In this document: positions 44,162 through 51,720 of the stretch, one piece after another
Layout of the letters: each line of letters begins with the position of its first letter
Position numbering within the stretch: position 1 is the stretch's first letter
Assembly (NCBI GenBank): GCA_020847045.1
Contig: JADLCT010000075.1
Span: forward strand, 1-64,000
Reading direction: 5' to 3'
DNA: 64,000 nucleotides
Source: Bryobacterales bacterium
GTDB taxonomy: Bacteria; Acidobacteriota; Terriglobia; Bryobacterales; Bryobacteraceae
Translations under genes and position numbers: made by a program
The notes under the pieces: generated by a model
Databases searched by the model: none
What the model was told of the DNA's origin: nothing
What the model saw: only the letters and a program-made list of their open reading frames with translations

Positions 44162-45763
44162 ATGAGCCAGCAACCTGTCAACAGCCTGGTGGATTACCTG
44201 GAGGCGAGCGCGGCCCGTTTTCCCGGCTGTCCGGCCGTGGTAGGCCCGGATGAACGCGAGCTGAGCTACTCGGAACTGAACAGCGGGGCGGACCGTGTGG
44301 CGGCCTTCCTGGCCTCGCGCGGCGTCCAGCCCGGCGACCGCGTCGGCCTGCTGCTGCCAAAAAGTGTCGAGGCCGTCACCGCCGTGTGGGGCATCATGAA
44401 GGCGCGCGCCGCCTATGTGCCCATCGACTGGAAGTCGCCCGCCGCCCGCGCCCGCTCGATTCTCACCGACTGCGACACGCGCGCCGTGTTCGCCGATTTC
44501 AGCGTGCTGGAAACGGCCGCCGGATGCGAGCCCGCCCGCGACACGGTGATCGTGCTGAACGCCCCGGCCGGGGCGGAGTTGCCGGCCAATGCCGTGCGCT
44601 GGGAAGATGCCGCAGGGCCATCGGCGCACGCCACGGCCACGGCCCCGCCGTCAGCCGCCGGACGTAATCGCGCCGAACTCGCCTACATCCTTTACACCTC
44701 GGGCTCCACCGGCGTGCCCAAGGGCGTGATGCTGAGCCATGCCAACGCTCTCAGCTTCGTGGACTGGTGCAGCGATGAATTCCAGCCGCATGAGAACGAC
44801 CGGTTCAGCAATCATGCTCCGTTTCACTTCGACCTCTCCGTGCTCGACCTGTATGTGCCGGCCAAGCATGGCGCCTCCGTGCACCTGATCGATGACGAGA
44901 CGGGCAAGAGTCCGAAGCATCTGGCCGCCTTCGCCGAGCGGCGCAAAATTACTATCTGGTACTCGACGCCCTCGATTCTCCATCTGCTGGCCAGCCTGGG
45001 CAACCTGCGGCAGGGCGACTATTCGAGCCTGCGGATTGTCCTGTTCGCCGGCGAGGTCTTCCCCGTGAAGCACCTGCGCGAGTTGAAAAACATCTGGTCG
45101 TGGCCCGTCTACTACAACCTCTACGGACCCACCGAGACCAATGTCTGCACCTTCGCCCGGATTCCGGACGAGATTCCCGAGGACCGCACCGAGCCCTACC
45201 CCATCGGCTGGACCTGCTCGCACTGCCGCCCCATCGTGCTGGACGCTGGACAGAAGCCAGTGGCGGCGGGCGAGGAGGGCATGCTCTACATCGCGGGCGA
45301 AAGCGTGTTCCAGGGCTACTGGAACCGGCCCGAGCAGCAGGCGGCGGCCTTTCTGACCATCGAGGGCGAGCGCTGGTATTGCACCGGCGACGTTGTCGTG
45401 GAAGACCCCGCGTGCGGCTACATCTATGTGGGCCGGCGCGACCGCATGGTGAAGCGGCGCGGCTTCCGGATTGAGCTCGACGAGATTGAATGCGGCCTCT
45501 ACCGGCATCCGCGGGTGCGGGAAGCCGCCGTAGTCGCCTCGACGGTGGGCGGCGAGGTGAAAATTGCCGCTTATCTCTCGGCGGACGGGGAACCGCCGGG
45601 CGTGCTCGAAATGAAGATGTTCTGCGCCAAGAACCTGCCCAGCTATATGAATCCAGACATGTTCGTCTTCCTGGACGCCCTGCCGCGCACATCCACAAAC
45701 AAAGTGGACTACCGGGGACTGGCACAGCGGCTGGAACCAGCGGCGGCGGCGCGCACCGTGTAA
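44162..45763 (+). CDS. stand-alone adenylation-domain ligase, predicted L-proline-activating
   Basis: A 533-residue ANL-family enzyme with all core motifs: A3 YILYTSGSTGVPKGV, A4 FHFDLSVLDLYVP, A5 NLYGPTETNVC, A7 YCTGD, A8 GRRDRMVKRRGFRIELDEIE, A10 TSTNKVDYRG. Aligning A4-A5 and A10 to GrsA by eye gives the ten-residue specificity code D-L-L-Y-L-A-L-V-C-K, which is the code I recall for the L-proline-activating PltF/CloN4-type enzymes of pyrrole biosynthesis. No condensation or thioesterase domain is present. It loads the adjacent carrier. Last gene of the operon; a strong terminator follows. Confidence 0.92.
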   Translation: MSQQPVNSLVDYLEASAARFPGCPAVVGPDERELSYSELNSGADRVAAFLASRGVQPGDRVGLLLPKSVEAVTAVWGIMKARAAYVPIDWKSPAARARSILTDCDTRAVFADFSVLETAAGCEPARDTVIVLNAPAGAELPANAVRWEDAAGPSAHATATAPPSAAGRNRAELAYILYTSGSTGVPKGVMLSHANALSFVDWCSDEFQPHENDRFSNHAPFHFDLSVLDLYVPAKHGASVHLIDDETGKSPKHLAAFAERRKITIWYSTPSILHLLASLGNLRQGDYSSLRIVLFAGEVFPVKHLRELKNIWSWPVYYNLYGPTETNVCTFARIPDEIPEDRTEPYPIGWTCSHCRPIVLDAGQKPVAAGEEGMLYIAGESVFQGYWNRPEQQAAAFLTIEGERWYCTGDVVVEDPACGYIYVGRRDRMVKRRGFRIELDEIECGLYRHPRVREAAVVASTVGGEVKIAAYLSADGEPPGVLEMKMFCAKNLPSYMNPDMFVFLDALPRTSTNKVDYRGLAQRLEPAAAARTV

Positions 45764-45785
45764 ATCATTCTGAATCAACCTGTTC

Positions 45786-45818
45786 GGGCCGGGGCGAATC
45801 TCCTCCCGGCCCATTTTT
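45786..45818 (+). terminator. intrinsic terminator of the proline/pyrrole operon
   Basis: GGGCCGGG (45786-45793) and CCCGGCCC (45805-45812) form a perfect 8-bp GC stem with an 11-nt loop, followed by ATTTTT (45813-45818). It lies 23 nt after the adenylation-gene stop. Confidence 0.9.
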
Positions 45819-45961
45819 CATGACTGCCCCGCAGCGCGCCCCTCGAAATTGCCCGCAACCTTTTCTCCGCAGCCGTCGTATCCTTTCCTTTGGCCTCCCG
45901 TGGCCGTTCCGTTACGCGTTACCTTTTTCTCCAAACCCCGTCTACCTGGTTGTTGAACGGT

Positions 45962-46579
45962 ATGTCAGAAGCAACCGCGGTTGCCGGGGTACTCAAGCGA
46001 GGGCCTCTGGTGGACGAAGCCGGACTCATTCGAGCCGCACAGTCGGGAGACGAACAGGCATTCGAGCAACTGGTGCATTCTTATGACCAGGCGGTGCTCC
46101 GGCTTGCTTATAACCTACTGCGCTCTCAAGAGGATGCACGGGATATCTACCAGGAGGCGTTTTTGCGCGTCCACCGCAACCTGCACTCCTTCCGGTTCGA
46201 CTGCAGTTTCCATACCTGGCTCTACCGCATTGTCACCAACTTGTGCCTGGACCACTTGCGTAAACGTAAGGTGCGCAAGGAGGAATCCGCAATTGTCGAG
46301 ACCGCCGAGGGCCCGCGCGACCGGATCTCCACCATCCCTGAGTCCGGCGCGACGGGCGACCCGGAGCGGCACATGCTGAGCAGCGAGTTGCGCGCCCGTT
46401 TGAACCGCGGAATGGAGCAACTGACGCCGCGTGAGCGCACGGTGTTTGAGATGAGGCATCATCAGGGGATGCGTCTCCGCGCCATCGGCGAGATTTTGGG
46501 CACCAGCGAGGAGGCGGCCAAGAATTGCCTGTTCCGGGCCACGCAAAAAATGCGCGCCGCCCTGGGAGAGTTCGTATGA
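45962..46579 (+). CDS. ECF (RpoE-type) RNA polymerase sigma factor
   Basis: The ATG at 45962 gives 205 residues; the longer frame upstream lacks family support. Region 2: YDQAVLRLAYNLLRSQEDAR, DIYQEAFLRVHRNL, SFHTWLYRIVTNLCLDHLRK. Region 4: LTPRERTVFEMRHHQGMRLR and GEILGTSEEAAKNCLFRATQ, a helix-turn-helix for the -35 element. Its stop overlaps the anti-sigma start (ATGA). In this arrangement the sigma factor normally transcribes its own operon in response to an envelope signal. Confidence 0.95.
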   Translation: MSEATAVAGVLKRGPLVDEAGLIRAAQSGDEQAFEQLVHSYDQAVLRLAYNLLRSQEDARDIYQEAFLRVHRNLHSFRFDCSFHTWLYRIVTNLCLDHLRKRKVRKEESAIVETAEGPRDRISTIPESGATGDPERHMLSSELRARLNRGMEQLTPRERTVFEMRHHQGMRLRAIGEILGTSEEAAKNCLFRATQKMRAALGEFV

Positions 46580-47517
46580 CCTGCGAGAACGTCCAGGCAT
46601 CGCTCCCGTTCCTTCTGTACGGTGAGTTGAGCTTCGACGAGGAAGAGCAACTCGAACAACATCTGGGCGCGTGCGCGCCGTGCCGGCAGGCATTGGAAGA
46701 GATGCGGGCGCTACACGCCGCCTTCGATCAATCGGCGGAGCCACTGCCTGCTCCCCTGCTGCTGGAGTGCCGCCGCGAACTGCGCGAACGGGTGCGGGAA
46801 GAGGCGGGGGGAAAGCGCGGACTGGGGTGGTGGGCGAAACTCGCGGGCCGTCTGCGTCCCGCGTTCCTTACGCCGGCGTTCGGTTCCCCGGCCTGGCCGC
46901 GGGTGCTGGGCGCGGTGGCAATGCTGATGCTGGGATTCGCCGGCGCGCGGTTGACGTCACCGGCCACGGTCCGCACGCCGCCCACCTACGATACGGTTCC
47001 GGTGAGCGGCACGCGGGTGCGTTTTGTCGAACCTGCGGAAAACAACGGACTGGTGAAGATCACCCTGGAAGAGACGCGGGAGCGGCAGGTGACGGGCAAA
47101 CTGGACGACGCCCGCATCCGGCAGTTGCTGCTGTCGGCCGCGCAGGACCCGGCCGACCCCGGGCTGCGTGTGGAGACCATCGGCCTACTACAGCGTGAGA
47201 CCGAAACGGCCGAGGTGCGCCAGGCCCTGATTACCGCCATGCAAAGCGATGATAACGCCGGCGTGCGCATGAAGGCGCTGCAGGGGCTGAAGCGGTACGC
47301 CGCCCATCCCGAAGTGCGTTCCGCGCTGGCCGCCGTGCTGCTGCACGATGGCAATTCCGGCATCCGCACGCAGGCCATTGATCTGCTGGTGCAACACAAG
47401 CAGCGCGACGTGGTAGGCGCGCTGCAACAATTAATGGAGCGTGAGGACAACGACTACATCCGCCAGCGTACGCGGCGGTTGCTGAGCGACCTCAACGCAA
47501 GCGTGGACAGCTTCTGA
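46576..47517 (+). CDS. membrane anti-sigma factor with C-terminal HEAT repeats
   Basis: The ATG at 46576 overlaps the sigma stop by 4 nt and gives 313 residues. The N-terminal zinc-finger anti-sigma domain has His29, Cys33 and Cys36 (HLGACAPC) plus Cys3. One span (PRVLGAVAMLMLGFAGARL) follows. The outer part begins with a short beta region (RVRFVEPAENNGLVKITLEE) and then at least four HEAT-like helical repeats (PGLRVETIGLLQRE, AGVRMKALQGLKRY, SGIRTQAIDLLVQH, DYIRQRTRRLLSDL). It should hold the ECF sigma factor at the membrane; the HEAT array is a likely sensor or partner-binding surface. Confidence 0.88.
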   Translation: MTCENVQASLPFLLYGELSFDEEEQLEQHLGACAPCRQALEEMRALHAAFDQSAEPLPAPLLLECRRELRERVREEAGGKRGLGWWAKLAGRLRPAFLTPAFGSPAWPRVLGAVAMLMLGFAGARLTSPATVRTPPTYDTVPVSGTRVRFVEPAENNGLVKITLEETRERQVTGKLDDARIRQLLLSAAQDPADPGLRVETIGLLQRETETAEVRQALITAMQSDDNAGVRMKALQGLKRYAAHPEVRSALAAVLLHDGNSGIRTQAIDLLVQHKQRDVVGALQQLMEREDNDYIRQRTRRLLSDLNASVDSF

Positions 47518-48704
47518 TGACCCGGCGCCTGGCGCTTCCGCTGATGCTGTCGGCGGCGATGCTCCGCGGCCAGGGCGCCCGCGACGCCGCCACGGCGCTG
47601 CAGCGGGACGGCGACGAGTGGAGCGCGGTGGAGACGGGGAGTTTTCCAGCCCGGGGATTGATGAACCTGCGCGTGTCGAGCATCGGCGCGGTTACGGTGA
47701 CGGGCGGCGGCGGTGACCGCATCGAATACCGGCTGATCCGCCGCGCGCGCGCCAGTGGCGAGGAGCAGGCGCGGCGTCTCGCCAGCCTGTTCGAGTTGCG
47801 GTTCGACCGCGCCAGCGCCATACCCACGCTCACACTGCAACCGGCGCCGGGTTGGAACCGCACGCCGCAACTGGAGCTGCGCGTTCCCAGCACACTGATC
47901 AGCACGCATGTGTTCACCCAGACCGGAGCGCTGACACTGGACCGTCTCTCAGGCCAGCTGACTTGCGAAACCGGCGGTGGCCCCGTGCGGGCCGGCTCCA
48001 TTGACGGAGCACTGCAACTGACCACGGGCGGTGGTCCGGTCGATATCCGATATGTGGCCGGCGGCTTACGATGCCTGACCGCGGGCGGACCCATCCGCGT
48101 GCAGCGGGTGGATGGCGAATCCTGGCTGGAGACCGGTGGCGGCGACGTGATCGTCGATGTGGCCATGGCCCGCGTCCATGCCTCCACCGGGGCGGGCAAT
48201 GTGGAGGTGTCTCGGGCAAGAGGGAATGTGTCGGCGCGAACGCTGGCCGGCGTCATCAAGGTGTATGAAGCCAGCGGTCTGGTGAACGCGCACACCGGGG
48301 GCGGCGGAATTCAGGTGGGTTCGGCGCACGGCGTTCAATGCGATTCGGTTGCCGGGGGGGTGCGGCTTCGAAATGTTTCGGGCCCGGTGAATGTTTCGAC
48401 GGCGGCGGGCAGCATTCTGGCGGAGTGGGCTGGCGGAGTCCGTATGGAGAATTCGATTCTGAATTCGGCAAGCGGTGACATTACGGTGGTGATCCCCGCG
48501 CGTTTGGCTGTCACCATTCAGGCGATGAATGAGCTGCCCGGCAAGTACGGCAGGATCGTGAGCGAATTTTCCGAAATTCGTGTGCTGCCGGTGGTGGCGC
48601 CCGTGCGCGGACCGGTCTTAGCCGAGGGCGCGCTCAATGGCGGAGGACCGGTTTTGCGAGTAGCCGCCACGCGAGGCACCATCTTCCTGCGCCGGAAAGA
48701 GTAG
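47517..48704 (+). CDS. exported DUF4097 beta-strand-repeat protein
   Basis: A 395-residue protein overlapping the anti-sigma stop by one nucleotide (TGATG). A weak signal (LALPLMLSAAMLRGQ) precedes a right-handed beta-helix-like repeat region rich in TGGG/AGGP turns: LTCETGGGPVRAGSIDGAL, LTTGGGPVDIRYVAGG, LETGGGDVIVDVA, VNAHTGGGGIQVGSA. The C-terminus reads GPVLRVAATRGTIFLRRKE. This DUF4097/adhesin-type fold often accompanies sigma/anti-sigma pairs and may act in envelope sensing. No enzyme residues are seen. Confidence 0.85.
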   Translation: MTRRLALPLMLSAAMLRGQGARDAATALQRDGDEWSAVETGSFPARGLMNLRVSSIGAVTVTGGGGDRIEYRLIRRARASGEEQARRLASLFELRFDRASAIPTLTLQPAPGWNRTPQLELRVPSTLISTHVFTQTGALTLDRLSGQLTCETGGGPVRAGSIDGALQLTTGGGPVDIRYVAGGLRCLTAGGPIRVQRVDGESWLETGGGDVIVDVAMARVHASTGAGNVEVSRARGNVSARTLAGVIKVYEASGLVNAHTGGGGIQVGSAHGVQCDSVAGGVRLRNVSGPVNVSTAAGSILAEWAGGVRMENSILNSASGDITVVIPARLAVTIQAMNELPGKYGRIVSEFSEIRVLPVVAPVRGPVLAEGALNGGGPVLRVAATRGTIFLRRKE

Positions 48705-48709
48705 ACGCA

Positions 48710-49594
48710 ATGAAACATCAGGCTCTCCTACTGGCCTCCACGCTGATTTGCCAGTGTCTTCTGGCGCAGAAACCGCCACAACCGCCGCCTGCGCCGCCTC
48801 AACCATCGTGGCCGCAGAACCGGCCCGCCGGACAAGCGCCCCAGGTGCTTGTATGGAACACGGGCGGCGGTAGCTTCCTGGGAGTTCACGCCACCGACGT
48901 CGATACCGCGCGAGCCCGTGAACTTCGATTGAAGGAGGAGCGCGGCGTGGAAATCACGGGCGTCGAGCCGGGATCGCCCGCGGAAAGGGCTGGCATCCAG
49001 AAGAACGACGTGGTTCTCGAGTACAACGGCCAGCGGGTTGAGGGCACCGAGCAGTTTGTGCGCCTGGTGCGGGAGACGCCTCCAGGCCGCCATGTGAACA
49101 TCGAGGTGTGGCGCGGCGGCGCATCCCAGCAACTGGCGGCCACGTTGGGACGGAAGAGAGTCAAGACCCCCAAGGAGATGATGGAGCAGTTTTCCTCCGC
49201 GCGCGAACCTCTTCAGCCGCCCCAGGTATGGATTCCCGACATTCCCCGGGCGTTCACCAGTTGGCGGAGTTCCATGCTCGGCTTGGAAGCCGAGAGCCTC
49301 ACGGGCCAGTTGGCGCAGTACTTTGGGGTCCGCGAGGGCGTTCTGGTGCGTTCGGTCACCGATGGTTCAGCCGCCGCACGGGCCGGGTTGAAAGCCGGTG
49401 ACGTGATTGTGAAGATCGACGGCAAGCCGGTGGAGACCCCGCGAGAGATTTCCCTCGAAATGCGTGCTCTCCGTCCACGCCGCACCTTCCCCATAGGCGT
49501 TGTACGGGATCGCCGCGAGATCGTAGTCACGGTTACGTTGGATGAAGAATCCGAGAGCGGCCGCCAGGGGGGCCCGCGCGAAGAAGATCGCTAA
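48710..49594 (+). CDS. secreted protein with two PDZ domains
   Basis: A 294-residue protein with signal peptide (LLLASTLICQCLLAQ) and Pro-rich linker. PDZ1 (about residues 60-140) has GVEITGVEPGSPAERAGIQK and DVVLEYNGQRVEG; PDZ2 (about 195-280) has GVLVRSVTDGSAAARAGLKA and DVIVKIDGKPVETP. No protease domain is attached, unlike HtrA/DegP. It is 5 nt after the DUF4097 gene and completes the sigma-factor operon; it may recruit a protease or bind misfolded C-termini as the stress-signal input. Confidence 0.88.
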   Translation: MKHQALLLASTLICQCLLAQKPPQPPPAPPQPSWPQNRPAGQAPQVLVWNTGGGSFLGVHATDVDTARARELRLKEERGVEITGVEPGSPAERAGIQKNDVVLEYNGQRVEGTEQFVRLVRETPPGRHVNIEVWRGGASQQLAATLGRKRVKTPKEMMEQFSSAREPLQPPQVWIPDIPRAFTSWRSSMLGLEAESLTGQLAQYFGVREGVLVRSVTDGSAAARAGLKAGDVIVKIDGKPVETPREISLEMRALRPRRTFPIGVVRDRREIVVTVTLDEESESGRQGGPREEDR

Positions 49595-49615
49595 CAGAAA
49601 CGCTCCTTTTACTGG

Positions 49616-50008
49616 TCATCGTTCATTCACCATCCTGTTGATCTTCAGCATCAGGTCAACCTCGTTGACCGGCACGCCGAGAGCCGCCGCAATCTGCTCG
49701 GAGCCTTCCCCGCGATGGTGCAATCGCAGCACCTGCGAGCGCCGGGTGAGGTTGAGCGACGGCCGCACAGCGGGGGGGCTTGGTCCGGGGTCTGGAGGAG
49801 GCGGCGCTTCCTTGCGAAGCTCTTCCAGAGCGCCGCGAAGCGCCACATTCGCGGCCTGAAGCGCAAGCTTTTCCTCCGACCATCGCTTCACCTGCCAGCG
49901 CATTTCGGCTTTTACTTGAATGAACAGCCCTATGCTCAGCACAAGAGCTGCGGCTACCGTCACATAGGCAGCCAGGGGGTGCAGGAGAAGGTCCATCACA
50001 ATCGACAT
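49616..50008 (-). CDS. small flagellar-operon membrane protein (DUF2802/DUF6115-like)
   Basis: A 130-residue protein: an N-terminal span (YVTVAAALVLSIGLFIQV), a short coiled coil (WSEEKLALQAANVALRGALE), a Pro-rich linker and a C-terminal helix-turn-helix-like motif (VLRLHHRGEGSEQIAAALGV then NEVDLMLKI). This plan matches small membrane proteins at the ends of flagellar operons (DUF2802/DUF6115). It lies 43 nt after the FliN-like gene and is the last gene of the superoperon. Function unknown. Confidence 0.7.
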   Translation of the reverse strand: MSIVMDLLLHPLAAYVTVAAALVLSIGLFIQVKAEMRWQVKRWSEEKLALQAANVALRGALEELRKEAPPPPDPGPSPPAVRPSLNLTRRSQVLRLHHRGEGSEQIAAALGVPVNEVDLMLKINRMVNER

Positions 50009-50050
50009 CGGCTTTCCTCTTCAACTCACTTCACGTGGGCCATACCACCA

Positions 50051-50881
50051 TTAGTACAGCGTTCGCAATCTCTCCCCACGGCTGATGACCTGATGAATCC
50101 TGACGCCATAATTGCCCTCGACCACTACAACTTCGCCCTTGGCAATGACACAGTTGTTCACGATGATCTCCACCGGTTCGGTGACCGTCCGGTTCAACTC
50201 CACAATGGATCCCGAAGTCAGCTTCAAGACCTCCTTCAAAGGAATGTGAGCACGGCCGAACGAGACGCTGACGGGCAACTCGACATCGAGCAGCAGGTCG
50301 TACGCGGTCTGGATACCCACGCTTTCCGTTCCGTTCCCGCTGCCGGAACCCATACTCGCCGCGGCAGTGCGCACAAGGCCGCCCGAGGCGCCCATAACAG
50401 CCTCCAGCAGTTCCGGAGAGGCTGAGATCCAAATCGTTCCCGAGAGCGCGGCCGGCGCGCCAAACTGCGCGCCTAAGGCGCTGGCAAATGCGGTTTCGAC
50501 CTGGCGCCCGGCCTCACAGTTCACCTCACGGCCAAGGAGAGAGCCGATCGCGGTCGCCAGCGCGGAGAGCGCCTGGCCAAGAATCTCGAGATAGGTGGCG
50601 CGAACATCCGCTTCCTCCGCATCCTCGATCCCCGCCGCCGCCAGCGCTGCCTGGCCGAACGCCTTCCAAGCGGCATTTGGAGCGCCGATCCGGACGGCTG
50701 CGCCTGTGCCCGCCGTGAGGGGTTGCTCCCACCACAGCGAATCATCGGGGATCTCCTTCGCCGCGGAGTCGCTGGCCTGAACAGGCTGCCCAATCATTGC
50801 GCCGAGCGATTCGGCAAAACGGGGGCGCCAGGCGTGCAGAAGCCAGGAAAGCGCCGTTTGCTCGTTCAACTCGGACTCCAT
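50051..50881 (-). CDS. FliN/FliY-like flagellar motor switch protein with N-terminal extension
   Basis: A 276-residue protein. The C-terminal ~80 residues are a SpoA/FliN domain: LLLDVELPVSVSFGRAHIPL, KEVLKLTSGSIVELNR, NNCVIAKGEVVVVEGNYGVR. The N-terminal ~170 residues include ATYLEILGQALSALATAIGS and LSGTIWISASPELLEAVMG, resembling the CheC/FliM-middle fold, so the protein is FliY-like. A separate short FliN is encoded at 58.3 kb. It would belong to the C-ring controlling rotation; whether it has phosphatase activity on CheY-P cannot be told. Confidence 0.82.
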   Translation of the reverse strand: MESELNEQTALSWLLHAWRPRFAESLGAMIGQPVQASDSAAKEIPDDSLWWEQPLTAGTGAAVRIGAPNAAWKAFGQAALAAAGIEDAEEADVRATYLEILGQALSALATAIGSLLGREVNCEAGRQVETAFASALGAQFGAPAALSGTIWISASPELLEAVMGASGGLVRTAAASMGSGSGNGTESVGIQTAYDLLLDVELPVSVSFGRAHIPLKEVLKLTSGSIVELNRTVTEPVEIIVNNCVIAKGEVVVVEGNYGVRIHQVISRGERLRTLY

Positions 50882-50918
50882 CGTCTCGCCTCCTCGGACA
50901 ACTCCTGAATGCCGGTTG

Positions 50919-51692
50919 CTACCGGCCCCTCTCCCCCTTGGACATAGGCCACCGCTTTGCCAGGAACGAACGCAGCCGGAGGATGGCCTGCGATTTCAGT
51001 TGGGACACCCGGCTTTCGTGGAGCCGGACAACCTTGGAAATCTCCCGGAGGGTCAACTCCTCGTGGTAGTAAAGCCCCAGAATCGTACGTTCAATCGCAG
51101 GCATACGCTCAATCGCTTCCGCAATCAAACGCTCCAACTCCGCCCGCTCCATCAACCGCGAGGGCCAGTTTTCCTCGTTATCGGAGATGAACTTGAGGAG
51201 GTCTCTCCCCTCCTCCTCGGCCGCGTTCCCTTCCAGACTGCCCAGATTCACGCCCCGTACATCCACCAGCCAGTCGTGGTATTCCTCCATAGACAAGCCC
51301 AACTCTCCGGAAATCTCTTCCTCCGTGGGAGTCCGGTGGACACGCTGCTCAATGGCTACGATCGCCGCTTCAATCTGCTTGCACCTGCGCCGCTGCTGCC
51401 GCGGAGCCCAATCCAGCCCACGCAAGCTGTCCAATATGGCGCCACGAATTTTGTATTCGGCGTAGGTCTTCAACTTGACATTGTGTTCAGGCTTGAAGTG
51501 ATCGATGGCGTTGATCAACCCAACCACTCCGGTCGAGACAAGATCTTCGAGGTTGACACTCTCGGGCAGACGCTCGTGGATCCGCCGCGCGATCAGGCGC
51601 ACCTGCGGCAGATGTTCCAGAATCAACCGCTCCCGGTCCTCCCGTATCGTGTCCTCTTGCTTGATGTATGTGCCCACACCCGGCCTACTCAT
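50919..51692 (-). CDS. fliA: flagellar sigma-28 factor FliA
   Basis: The ATG at 51692 gives 257 residues with sigma-70 regions 2 (LVSTGVVGLINAIDHFKPEH, KLKTYAEYKIRGAILDSLRG), 3 (RTPTEEEISGELGLSMEEYH) and 4 (RMPAIERTILGLYYHEELTL, REISKVVRLHESRVSQLKSQ). FliA directs late flagellar genes; the motAB promoter in this window fits its consensus. It lies 28 nt after flhF, in the position occupied by flhG in many genomes. Confidence 0.94.
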   Translation of the reverse strand: MSRPGVGTYIKQEDTIREDRERLILEHLPQVRLIARRIHERLPESVNLEDLVSTGVVGLINAIDHFKPEHNVKLKTYAEYKIRGAILDSLRGLDWAPRQQRRRCKQIEAAIVAIEQRVHRTPTEEEISGELGLSMEEYHDWLVDVRGVNLGSLEGNAAEEEGRDLLKFISDNEENWPSRLMERAELERLIAEAIERMPAIERTILGLYYHEELTLREISKVVRLHESRVSQLKSQAILRLRSFLAKRWPMSKGERGR

Positions 51693-51720
51693 GCTCTTGC
51701 CTCCCCCACGTCCCCTCGCC

